Shown here: piece after piece, positions 1 through 8,500 of the stretch
How the letters are laid out: the number at the start of each line of letters is the position of its first letter
Position numbering within the stretch: position 1 is the first letter of the stretch
Assembly: GCA_018676675.1 (NCBI GenBank)
Contig: JABHEG010000190.1
Location: 1 to 61,896 of the forward strand
DNA from: Lentisphaerota bacterium
Lineage (GTDB): Bacteria > Verrucomicrobiota > Lentisphaeria > Oligosphaerales > JABHEG01
Direction of reading: 5' to 3'
Length of the DNA: 61,896 nucleotides
Position numbers and translations under genes: made by a program
Notes under the pieces: generated by a model
What the model was told of the DNA's origin: nothing
The model's database searches: none
What the model saw: the letters and a program-made list of their open reading frames with translations, nothing else

Positions 1-6
1 AGAGAG

Positions 7-262
7 AAGTGGGCCATGCAGTCCTTGATGTTAAGGTAGCGACTGGGTCGCCATTGCATGAATATAGGCTGCTGGCCCACTGTCGAGAAAGAGAGAAGTG
101 GGCCATGCAGTCCTTGATGTTAAGGTAGCGACTGGGTCGCCGTTGCATGTATATAGGCTGCTGGCCCACTGTCTTGTTAGGAAAAAGTGGGTCATGCAGT
201 CCTTAGTGTTAAGGTAGCGACTGAGTCGCCATTGCATGTGATCAGGCTGCTGACCCACTGTC
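7..262. repeat. Three tandem hairpin repeats, period 89 nt
   Basis: Three 78-nt copies lie at 7-84, 96-173 and 185-262, separated by 11-nt spacers that differ in sequence (85-95 and 174-184). Each copy has an outer 8-bp inverted repeat (8-15 with 74-81 in copy 1), a second paired block just inside it, and an inner hairpin with stem GCGAC/GTCGC and a 3-nt loop. In copy 3 the left arm reads AGTGGGTC and the right arm GACCCACT, a paired change from AGTGGGCC/GGCCCACT, so the stem has been kept. The period is not a multiple of 3, and the open frames across it are low-complexity, so it is not coding. The array reaches the window edge and may have more copies upstream. Function unknown. Confidence 0.9.
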
Positions 263-508
263 CGCCATAAGCTATAGCATCAGGCATGCCAACCTGTTCT
301 CCCACTGCCGGGGCGACCCCAGCAGGCCCCGATGACATGCGTGTTTCCCCCTCAACAGCACCGGAGAATGGGGCGTGACCTACAATTCTTGGAGAACTGC
401 GGCTATGTCTCATTCTCACGAAAATGTTAACGCTTTGTGTCCAATACTGAGAAAAGAGAAGTGCGTGCCCCGGTGATGTGTGTGACAGAGCCATCAAAGG
501 AGACAGGA

Positions 509-991
509 GTGACCGAACGGGGCGAGCGTATGCTCCTGGCAGTGGATATCGGGCTCCGTTCGGGGTTGGCCCTGTACGGAGACGACGGCAGGCTGCGATG
601 GTACCGCTCCAGCAACTTCGGCAACCGGACACGATGCCGGCACGCCGTATACGGACTGCTCGGGGATCTCCCGGGGCTCAGTCTGTTGATTCTGGAAGGC
701 GGGGGACCGATCGCTGACATCTGGGTGCGAGCCGCAGGGCGACAGGGCATTGAGGTCAAACAGATCAGCGCTGAACAATGGCGGACCGATCTGCTTTACC
801 GCCGCGAACAGCGCAAGGGCACGGAAGCAAAAAAGCACGCCGACACGCTAGCTCGCCGTGTAATCGCCTGGGCCAAAGCGCCCCGCCCCACCTCCCTCCG
901 CCACGACGCAGCTGAAGCCATCCTGGTCGGCCTCTGGGGCGTGAACCACATCGGCTGGCTCCCCGAGTTTCCTGCAGAACTGCGCCGTTAG
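509..991 (+). CDS. RuvC-like (RNase H-fold) nuclease, stand-alone
   Basis: A 160-residue protein with the RuvC/RNase H-like fold. Visible catalytic residues are Asp13 in strand 1 (LLAVDIGLRSG), Glu63 at the end of strand 4 (LLILEGGGP), and Asp133 and Glu136 in the C-terminal helix (RHDAAEA). The spacing of about 50, 70 and 3 residues closely follows the D-E-D-D tetrad of E. coli RuvC (7, 66, 138, 141). I prefer the GTG at 509, with AAAGGAG 6 nt upstream; ATG 530 is an alternative and an open frame extends up to 437. It is not next to ruvA/ruvB and sits between two structured repeat arrays and selC. A Holliday-junction or branched-DNA endonuclease role is inferred from the fold; a phage or mobile-element resolvase or a housekeeping RuvC-like paralogue are alternatives. 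Confidence 0.78.
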   Translation: MTERGERMLLAVDIGLRSGLALYGDDGRLRWYRSSNFGNRTRCRHAVYGLLGDLPGLSLLILEGGGPIADIWVRAAGRQGIEVKQISAEQWRTDLLYRREQRKGTEAKKHADTLARRVIAWAKAPRPTSLRHDAAEAILVGLWGVNHIGWLPEFPAELRR

Positions 992-1047
992 AACGCCCCC
1001 CGCCCCTGCATCACGCCCCGTCCTCTGGCCAACTTCCTCCGACTCGC

Positions 1048-1053
1048 TATAGT
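1048..1053 (+). promoter_or_regulatory. Putative -10 box of selC
   Basis: TATAGT lies 7 nt before the first tRNA base, the right distance for transcription starting at or near the mature 5' end. No convincing -35 box is seen. Confidence 0.4.
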
Positions 1054-1059
1054 AGCGGT

Positions 1060-1154
1060 GGAGGCGGGAGGTGTCTGGTGATGCCCCTGGTCTTCAAAAC
1101 CAGTGATGGGCCCGGTGGGTCCATGGTGGGTTCGAATCCCATCCGCCTCCGCCA
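1060..1154 (+). tRNA. selC: tRNA-Sec (anticodon UCA), CCA encoded
   Basis: A 95-nt selenocysteine tRNA. The 8-bp acceptor stem (1060-1067 with 1143-1150) is perfect, as expected for bacterial tRNA-Sec, and is followed by GCCA. The anticodon stem is 1087-1091 with 1099-1103, around the loop CTTCAAA with anticodon TCA at 1094-1096. A long variable arm forms a 7-bp stem with a 3-nt loop (TGGGCCC-GGT-GGGTCCA), and the T-loop is TTCGAAT. It would be charged by SerRS, converted by SelA and delivered to UGA codons by SelB. No selA, selB, selD or selenoprotein is in this window. The 3' end of the gene is duplicated four times directly downstream. Confidence 0.95.
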
Positions 1155-1695
1155 ACTCCCGATGGGATGAGAACCCGCCTGGGTTCGAGCCGAACGACCA
1201 ACGGGAGTGAGACGGGCCCCGAGCACAGCGAGGGGCAGCGAACACAGCGAGCGTCAATCCCATCCGCCTCCGCCAACTCCCGATGGGATGAGAACCCACC
1301 TGGGTTCGAGCCGAACGACCAACGGGAGTGAGACGGGCCCCGAGCACAGCGAGGGGCAGCGAACACAGCGAGCGTCAATCCCATCCGCCTCCGCCATTTG
1401 CGCATACCTCCACCACGCCATGATGGGATGAGAATCCACCTGGGTTCGAGCCGAACGACCAACGAGAGTGAAACGGGCACCCAACAGCAGCGAGGGGCAG
1501 CGAACGCAGTGAGCGGCCATCCCATCCGCCTCCGCCACTGACCGCTTGGGCTGACTGTCAGAGCCGCGACTAACGGAAGCGGTCTTGCTTGGTATTGCCC
1601 AAGGCGCCGCTCTCGCGGAGGTCACGGCTCTGTTCGGGCCCCCAGCAGCGAGGGGCAGCGAACTCAGTGAGGGCCAATCCCATCCGCCTCCGCCA
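1135..1695 (+). repeat. Tandem repeats each ending in the selC 3' end
   Basis: The last 20 nt of selC (1135-1154, AATCCCATCCGCCTCCGCCA) recur at 1256-1275, 1377-1396, about 1519-1537 (19 nt) and 1676-1695. The intervening units are 121, 121, 141 and 158 nt. Units 1 and 2 are nearly identical and carry an inverted repeat ACTCCCG/CGGGAGT enclosing AACCC/GGGTT and a T-loop-like GGGTTCGAGCC. All units share GCAGCGAGGGGCAGCGAAC before the tRNA-like end, or a close variant. Unit 4 contains a copy of the dispersed AGAGCCGCGACT repeat near 1560. The layout parallels the E. coli tyrT locus, where 178-bp repeats carry the 3'-terminal 19 nt of tRNA-Tyr. Whether these units are transcribed and processed is unknown. 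Confidence 0.9.
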
Positions 1696-1703
1696 CTTGC
1701 CCC

Positions 1704-2918
1704 TCAGTGCACCGATCGAACAGCGTCGATATCGGAGTGGATTGGCCCCCCTGTCGGCCCCCGTACCGCATTCAGCTGGGTGTGGCTGCCGTCGCGGAGG
1801 CGCAACACGGGATGCGTACCATGGCCGTGAAGGATCACATTGCGCAAGGTCAGCGTGTCGAACTGGCTGATTGAGATAAGCGGAACCGCGTCGGCCGTGT
1901 CTCGCAGGGCGATGTCAACGTCCTCCATGGTGAGAGCAAACTGGTGCCCCGCGTCGCCACGGACTTCCACGGGCAGCAATGCTCCGGTCACCGAAACGTC
2001 TCGGAACGTCACGGCGGCAACGGGTTGTCCCTGTTGCCAGCCTCCATTCTCATAGTCGTAGACATACAGGCGGTCTACGTTCTCGACTGTGCAGTTCTCG
2101 ATCAGCCACCCGTCACTGTGAGGCACAGAGCCCTCGCAACCCCGATCCCGGGGCGAAAAGTGGATGAATGCGGACAGCATGTTGTGGCGACCGCTGACCC
2201 GGTGTTCTGCCTCTCCCGGCCCCCAGAAACGGCAATTGCTCACGGTCAGACCGACGCACGAGAAGCGGAATCCGTTGCAGGAGGTGTTGAGCCGGCAGTT
2301 GCGGACCTCGAAGTCGCGGTTGCCCTGACCTGCGATGCAGTCATCGCCTGTGCGAAAATCGCAATCGAGAACGCGGAAGCTCTGTGAGCGTTGAGCATGG
2401 ATGCCGTCGTGCCCCGCGCGCACCTTCAGGTTCTCGAACGTGGCCGCGCTACTGTCAACGATGCTGAACGCATAGTTAGCCGAGCGCACGATGGTGATAT
2501 CTTCTACGCGGATGCCTGCACAGTTCTGCAACCAAACACAATGTGGCCCCCGGAAACCCTCTTCGCCCTGCGCGTTCCGGCAGTTGGCACCGTCCAGTGT
2601 TCCCTTGCCCGCGATAGCGATTTCTTCCAGATCCTCGCCCCGGAGCAACCCGTCGGTCCAGTGGCATCTCCTGCCGTAATCGGCGCAATCCTCCGACCCG
2701 CGCAGGATCGCCCCCTCTTCCAGATGCAGCTCTACATGGCTGCGGAGATGCAGCCCGCCTGTCCGGAACACGCCGTGAGGAACTCGCACGATCCCGCCGC
2801 CGGCCTCAGCGCATCTGTCGATCGCCTCCTGTATGGGCCCCGTCTGGAGACCGCCCTGTCCGGGTGTCGCCCCAAACTCGCAAATGCACACGTCTGTCGT
2901 TTGGTTGTGTTCCTGCAT
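1704..2918 (-). CDS. GH28-like polygalacturonase-type beta-helix protein
   Basis: A 404-residue right-handed beta-helix protein of the pectin-lyase fold. The opening matches the GH28 pattern of a variable start, then GPIQEAIDRCAEAGGGIVRV and turns of inward-facing valine/isoleucine repeats. Acidic active-site candidates are Asp171 in GHDGIH and Asp192-Asp193 in TGDDCIAG, in the places of the GH28 catalytic aspartates. The usual GHG and RIK motifs are not obvious, so the exact substrate (galacturonan, rhamnogalacturonan or another uronide) is open. There is no signal peptide, so a cytoplasmic enzyme on imported oligosaccharides is likely. It is the last gene of the minus-strand run, 180 nt after the phosphodiester glycosidase gene. 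A non-hydrolytic beta-helix epimerase or lyase is possible. Confidence 0.72.
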   Translation of the reverse strand: MQEHNQTTDVCICEFGATPGQGGLQTGPIQEAIDRCAEAGGGIVRVPHGVFRTGGLHLRSHVELHLEEGAILRGSEDCADYGRRCHWTDGLLRGEDLEEIAIAGKGTLDGANCRNAQGEEGFRGPHCVWLQNCAGIRVEDITIVRSANYAFSIVDSSAATFENLKVRAGHDGIHAQRSQSFRVLDCDFRTGDDCIAGQGNRDFEVRNCRLNTSCNGFRFSCVGLTVSNCRFWGPGEAEHRVSGRHNMLSAFIHFSPRDRGCEGSVPHSDGWLIENCTVENVDRLYVYDYENGGWQQGQPVAAVTFRDVSVTGALLPVEVRGDAGHQFALTMEDVDIALRDTADAVPLISISQFDTLTLRNVILHGHGTHPVLRLRDGSHTQLNAVRGPTGGPIHSDIDAVRSVH

Positions 2919-3098
2919 GTCTCTTACCCGTGGTTGCGGGAGGCCCGTTTTTGCAGCGCCATACCGAGGCCTTCCTGGAGGGCGTGTCGTCCCTTCTCTT
3001 CAGCAGGGCAAGCCCCGACCACCGTGTCCTTGTTCCCGGGCGGCAAGACGGTCGCTGGGGACATCGCCCCTCCAAGGGGGAACGGTCTTCCCAGTTTC

Positions 3099-4091
3099 TC
3101 AGTTCCTCTTGGCGCCAAGAACGGCGGGCGAATGGCTCACACGGATCCCCAGGTGGTTGGCAACAGGACGTTGGCGGCCGCAGATTCCTGTGTGAATAGG
3201 GGAATTGAGTACGCGAGGCGTCCCGTTCGACCTTGCCACGACCAGCGTTGTCGAACCGCCGCCATCCAGGTTCAAGGCCGAGACAGCGCCCTGCCGGAGC
3301 ATGATCTCGGCGAGCTCACGCATCGTCACTCCCTTGCTGTAGCGCCCCTGACGACCATCGACAACCACGAGCCACAGCCGCTGTCCATCTCCACTGATAC
3401 CGACAGCCGTCCGCGGATGTCGTTTCCCCCCGGCTTTCGGAAGAACCCTCCCGGCTCTCAACAGCAACGGACCGGCAGCCAGGGCCTGCGTCGTGCCGGT
3501 TGGGAGAGTACTCTCGACGATCTGCGCCCGGCTGCCGACAAAGCAAAGCTTCGGGTGCCGGGTATTGTCCGGGGATGCAACATCCCCATTCGAGATGGCA
3601 AGACCGTGGATGTCGACAGGATCACCCGTGTGGGGGTAGTAGTCCCACGGCAAGCGGGCACGGAACGGACTGAAATAACTGCCGTTAACGGCGATCTGAA
3701 GGTGATGTCGGGAGAGAAACTCGGAGGTAGTCATGGCCCTGGCTTCCATGCCTCGAGTCCTGTCACCCGGCGTCACCAGGAACTCGATGCCGGGCTTCGC
3801 CAAGTCAATCTCGATCGCGTGGATCATCAAGCGGACAGGGCGGTCAGTGGCTTCCCGTTCGTAGACAACGCCGGGGAACAGCTCCTCGCGCTCCGCCCTC
3901 CGAGGAGGCCGAGGGCCCCAGACGGCAACCGTGGTACAACCAACCAGGCACAGCGTACACGCCGACAACACCAGCAGCGGGCGGCGCCGGGTTCGCCCGG
4001 ACGGCGAAGTCCCTCCAGTGCCCGCTGGCAGGGCTGCGTTGGTTTCACAATGAATGCCCATCCTGGTAAGGTAACGGCTGTCCCACGTCAT
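3099..4091 (-). CDS. Phosphodiester glycosidase family lipoprotein (NAGPA/DUF2233)
   Basis: A 330-residue protein with a charged N-terminus, a hydrophobic stretch and a lipobox ending at Cys52 (LCLVGC), so an exported lipoprotein. Family landmarks are the LAAGPLLL-like stretch, RHPRTAVGIS and LNLDGGGSTT, typical of the NAGPA domain that removes a sugar from phosphate diesters or exopolysaccharide in bacteria. The ATG overlaps the stop of the upstream broken CBM9 gene as ATGA, which suggests translational coupling. A start at residue 11 would shorten the long pre-signal leader. The substrate cannot be told from sequence; the surroundings suggest surface or algal glycans. Confidence 0.75.
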   Translation of the reverse strand: MTWDSRYLTRMGIHCETNAALPAGTGGTSPSGRTRRRPLLVLSACTLCLVGCTTVAVWGPRPPRRAEREELFPGVVYEREATDRPVRLMIHAIEIDLAKPGIEFLVTPGDRTRGMEARAMTTSEFLSRHHLQIAVNGSYFSPFRARLPWDYYPHTGDPVDIHGLAISNGDVASPDNTRHPKLCFVGSRAQIVESTLPTGTTQALAAGPLLLRAGRVLPKAGGKRHPRTAVGISGDGQRLWLVVVDGRQGRYSKGVTMRELAEIMLRQGAVSALNLDGGGSTTLVVARSNGTPRVLNSPIHTGICGRQRPVANHLGIRVSHSPAVLGAKRN

Positions 4092-5501
4092 TGCGCACGC
4101 GGCACCGCGATCACGGGATACTTGCTCGGGTCTTTCCCACGCCCAATCCCCTCAGAGAGAGCCATCCAGCCTTCCCGAGCGTCGCCATCGTTGTCATTGA
4201 CCAGAAAGCTGAAGCGAATTCCAGTCTTGAGATGCTGAGGCGTCACTCCCAGGACTGCCAGCGGAATCCGCGCGTTGTAGACGGTTTGCTTCACATCCTC
4301 TTCACGGGAGACACCAAATGCCATCCGGGCCGTGGGGGAAGCCTCTGCTTCGGGCCGATGCCAGCAGTGCTTCCCTGGGGAACCATCACTCAGTCGGGCC
4401 AAGCCGATCTCCTAAAATCCGACTTGTCCGGGAACCTGAATCCCTATCTGAATGCTGTCCCCCTGCCAGATCTCGCCACTGGCGAACGGCTGACTGTGCA
4501 CATCGTCATCGACAGCGAACCGTAAGACCAGCTCGCGGTCGGACACCGTCAGCCAGGTGCGGACGCCCAAATCAGCCTCTCCCTGCCAGAGCAAGTGACG
4601 GCTGTTGGGGTCCGCTTCGAATAGCGAGACGATGTTGGCGGCGCCACGCAGGTCAAAGGTGGGCGCTGTCGCCAACTCGCGGACCGCGATTGCGGTGGCG
4701 ATCTCAAACGGAACACGCAGCACAGCGAACGGTCCATCCCCGGTTCTGAGGTGCACGCGAGCGACAGTCCGACGCGGCGCATCGTCCCCCCGGTGCTCGA
4801 TGGGGAACCGCAGCATGACCGTCTTCGCCTCATCGTCTCCGAACAGGAAGGACTCCTCGCCTCGGGCACGGCCGAACTCCCGGGGCAGTTCCCAGGATGC
4901 GGTGACCGTTGCGGGAATCGCGAGAGGATTCCGCACGTGAAGGGTCGCGGCCGCGGGCACTCCCGGAACGGCAGCGGTGCACTCGACCAGGGCAGCGGCG
5001 ACCCCCAGCACCGTTGGCACGACACCCGAACCGCAGATGCGAAGGAAGGACGGCGTGGCCGAGACAGGCATCACAGCCCGTACTCCCTGCACAACGGGGA
5101 CAGGAGGGACATTCCCCATCATGTCGACCGCCTCGAAGGTCCCCTGCCCCGCCGCGATCAGGTACTGATCCGTTCCCGCACCGAAGCTCAATCCGCTTCA
5201 CAGCCCCCAGGCCCTTGAGACCAAATTGCCGCGTCACCAGCGAGACGTGAACGTCCTTGTCGGCTGGCTGCAACGTCAGCACCCCCGCATCCGCATCTGC
5301 CTTCAGAGAGGCAATGCTCCGGCCTGCCCCGTGGACACGCCACCCGGCCTCCTCGGAGAACGCCACGATTGGTCGTCTGGCCAACACGTCGCCGAACGCG
5401 GGGAGGCCCGCGATAGCCAGCGAGAACACCAGTGAGATAGCTCTGAAGCAGGAAGCTCTGAAAAGCACAGGCCGCTCGTTCACCATTGCCGGATCCGTCA
5501 T
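4088..5501 (-). pseudogene. Exported CBM9/DOMON-type protein, frameshift plus amber stop
   Basis: Two reading-frame blocks together make one protein of about 470 residues. The N-terminal block, from ATG 5501 with AGGG upstream, has a signal peptide (ISLVFSLAIAGLPAFG). Near 5185-5210 a one-base shift moves the reading into the block ending at 4415. An in-frame TAG at 4412-4414 then splits GF from EIGLARLSDG, after which the same frame runs to 4088. The C-terminal part (LVLRFAVDDD, IWQGDSIQIGIQ, FSFLVNDNDGD) is the CBM9-like domain of sugar-binding and xylanase-associated proteins. The TAG sits where related domains often carry an aromatic residue. It lies 33 nt after the agarase-like gene and overlaps the next gene by ATGA. 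Two lesions suggest decay, but assembly errors are possible. Confidence 0.72.
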
Positions 5502-5534
5502 ATGAGAGTGCCCTGATTGTGCAGCCATTCAGCA

Positions 5535-8500
5535 CTAGGGCTTCGCATACACCTGGTAGATGATCCCGCCGGTGGCTCTAATGGCGTCCTTGAGCGCTTT
5601 CCACGCATCCTTGCCTTCACCCTTGGCCCCACCGATGTAAAGCGTGGCCTCCGGCTCAGTGTGCAACTGCCCGGAAGCAAGTTTGGCTCCCACTGCTCGT
5701 CGCGAATCCGGGTGCTGCCCACCACCATTGCTCAGCCAAAAATGGATATTGAAAGCCTTCGTCGGGTCGATCGCCCCATAGGCCATCTGAGCACCGGAGT
5801 CGTACCAATGATCCGCTATCGGCTCATCATCTGTCGCGTTCCCGCCAATGGCTGACAGGGCGTAATGGAAGTAGTTCTCCAACGTCCAGGTCCGACTGTC
5901 GGTATTGGTCACATCGATTCCTCGAGTTGTGAACCAGGAGCGGTTGGGGTAAACACAAACCTGGCATGTCGTTGTGTAGCTCGCCGGATCCTGCGTTGCT
6001 TTGGCGAATGTCCCGTCTTCGGCGACGGTTGTCTTCACCTCGCCACCCTTGCCGCTCTTACTCATGGTGGCCGTCAGAATGAGTCGCACGGGACCATTGG
6101 TGACCGTGACGCTGTCCAGCGAGTCCGGGGCTGTCCACATATTCTGAGGCAGGGCCTGATGCAGCATCGGGTAGTACCGTCCGAGCTCCACGCCGTCCAG
6201 CTCCACGCGGTCGAACAGGTCGCCGTCAGTCCCGTCCTTGACCAACTTCAAGCGTCCGTTCGAGATCTCGAAACCTGCAGCACCTTTCCGGTAGGTGACG
6301 GCCGGACCATGGGGCTTCGCCTTGGCCGAGCCGCCAACACAGACAAGTAGGGTCGCGGTGCTTCGGGAGGCAATCGCAGGAACAATCACCGCCAGTTGCG
6401 GTCCTTCGGGGAACAGATCCAGTTGGGCAGGGACGTCGACGCAGGCACCCTCAGCACAGGCATAGACGCGAATCCGCTTGGCGTTGGCGGCCCAGTCCAG
6501 GTGCTTCCTGATCTCACGCGCCGGGATCACGAGCGGCCCTGGCTCCGAGGCGGATGCGGACGGGTTCGTGAGCACGACTGGAACAACGGTCTCAGCACCG
6601 GTGGCCTGAGACGGCTGCAGACCGGAGAAATAGCTGGTTTGGTCGGCCCAGTTGTCACTGAGGTCAATCTCAACAGCTGACGAGGCCACCGACGCCGTGC
6701 AGCGCACATAGTGGCCGCCCGGCTTGACCAGTTCGGTGGTGCCCACAAACACATCCCGGATGCGCTTCGGCCGAAGCGTCATGGTGGAATCGTGCGGCTT
6801 TCCATCGATCCAGGTTGTGATGAGGCACTCGGCTGTCCTTCTGCCTCGATTCTGGATCACAAAATGGCCCACATCCTTGCCGGCTGTGAGCCGAATCTCA
6901 GCCGTTCGCCCGGTATGCACCTCGTAGACGTTCGGGTTCAGACGCGTACAGGCACCGGTAAGCAGTTTGTAAGGCTCGTCGTCCTCGTTCACCAAGCCGT
7001 AGTTGGAGTCTTCAGGGAACCACTCGGAGATGCCGAGCGCCGGCTCGTCCACCCACATAAAGAAGCTGGAGCCGACCATGAACGGCAGGGAGAAGAGTCC
7101 CTTCTGGAAGGCCTCGAATGCGAATGTCCGCTCCGTCTGCGTATCCACACGCTGGCCGGCGCCATGCTTGCAGGGCAAGCCGCTGTCGTAGGATGGGTAC
7201 GACCACTCTGTAACCCAGAAAGGAGCCCCTCCGGTGATCTTGTTGACCGCCTCAAAGCGTTCGCTCAAGGGGACACGCTTCCCTTTGTACACGCTGTAGG
7301 TATCGCCAGTCACCAGGTCGACCTTCTCGTAGACGTTGGTCGTCACGATATCGCAGTACTTTCCCGCCGCTTCCCAGGCGGGGAGATAGGCGGGGTTATT
7401 GAGTCCGGCAAAGCGGCAACCGAGAACCATGTGGTTCGGATCATGCCTGCGAATCGCTTCGGTCCCGATCCGGAAATAACGGTCAACGATGAGTCGGACA
7501 AACTCGACCTTGTCGTTCTCAACCCATTCTGTGTTGGTGCCGGTCAGCTCAGTCAGCTCCAGCATCGCCTCGAAGGACTCGACATCAGCTCCCCAATCAC
7601 GGTTAAAGCTCGAGACCCACTTGTAGCGCTTCTTCAGCCAATTGACCAAAGCGACCTTGGCGCTGTGACCGGCGGGCTTGGCCATGGTGTCCTCGAAAAG
7701 CCCATACGCATTGGCCGCGCTCTTGCCCCACCACTTCAGTTCGTTATCGAGAAAGTACCCAATCAGCCACGGATCTTCCCGGTTGGGTGCACACATCTCC
7801 TCCGCCCTGAGGTCACAGTACTCGGCGAAGCGCGGATGGAAGACGTTGGGGAAGTACGAGCAAGGGGTCGGCTTTTCGTTCTCAGGGTAGCTGATGCGGA
7901 AGTCCGCCCCCAGGTGGCAGAAGTGCCCCCCAAGACTGGTGAACAGGGTGTGGGAGAGTCCCTTGTAGTGGGTCGTCTTGCCGGCGCCCGCCCCGAGCGT
8001 GTTGAATCCCCATTCGCGGAGCCGATCGGTCGCGCTCTTGGCCCAGGCCTCGTCCGAACCGTACGTTGCCACCATCTTGCGATGGTAGGGAGAGTAACCG
8101 AGATCCTGGCACCAGTGGCCCTGGTACTTGCAGTGATCTGTTGCCACGGCCCAGAATGCGTCACCATTGGGATCAATGATCCACCACCGACCCCACTTTC
8201 TCTCCGTGTGGAAGAAGCCTGTCTTCTTGCCCTGGCGGATCGTGGAAGCGGCCACCTCGTAGGGAGGAAACGTCGTCTCCACGATCACAGGTGGCTTGAC
8301 CGCTCGGCTGACGGTTGCACTGACGTCCTGGAATGCAGCGAACAGACCGGCGTTGTCCAATGCAGGACGCCCCTTGGTGACGGCAGGAGCGCTGAACGCA
8401 TAGGCCTTCTGCCACCGCAATGTGCCGTCCAATTCGCTGACTGTGCCCGTGATCTTCCCATCGGCCATGGCGATTCGCAGGCGATAGGGACGCCCCGTCT

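Noticed and set aside
31..258. 75-residue repeat protein on the minus strand
   Set aside because: The 89-nt period is not a multiple of 3, so the apparent repeat peptide is a by-product of the DNA array.
7..262. CRISPR array
   Set aside because: The repeat is 78 nt and the spacers only 11 nt, there are just three units, and no cas gene is nearby.
7..262. Integron attC sites
   Set aside because: The GTTRRRY/RYYYAAC core boxes are not met (GTTAAGG instead) and no integrase is present.
988..1625. Overlapping open frames of 119-143 residues downstream of selC
   Set aside because: They are translations of the selC-derived repeat units and have no domain.
2391..4238. 615-residue plus-strand open frame
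   Set aside because: It is antisense to the GH28-like and phosphodiester glycosidase genes, and its composition is that of a shadow frame in high-GC DNA.
4412..4414. TAG as a recoded codon (pyrrolysine or suppressor)
   Set aside because: Only one gene shows it, the same gene also has a frameshift, and no pyl gene or suppressor tRNA is in view.
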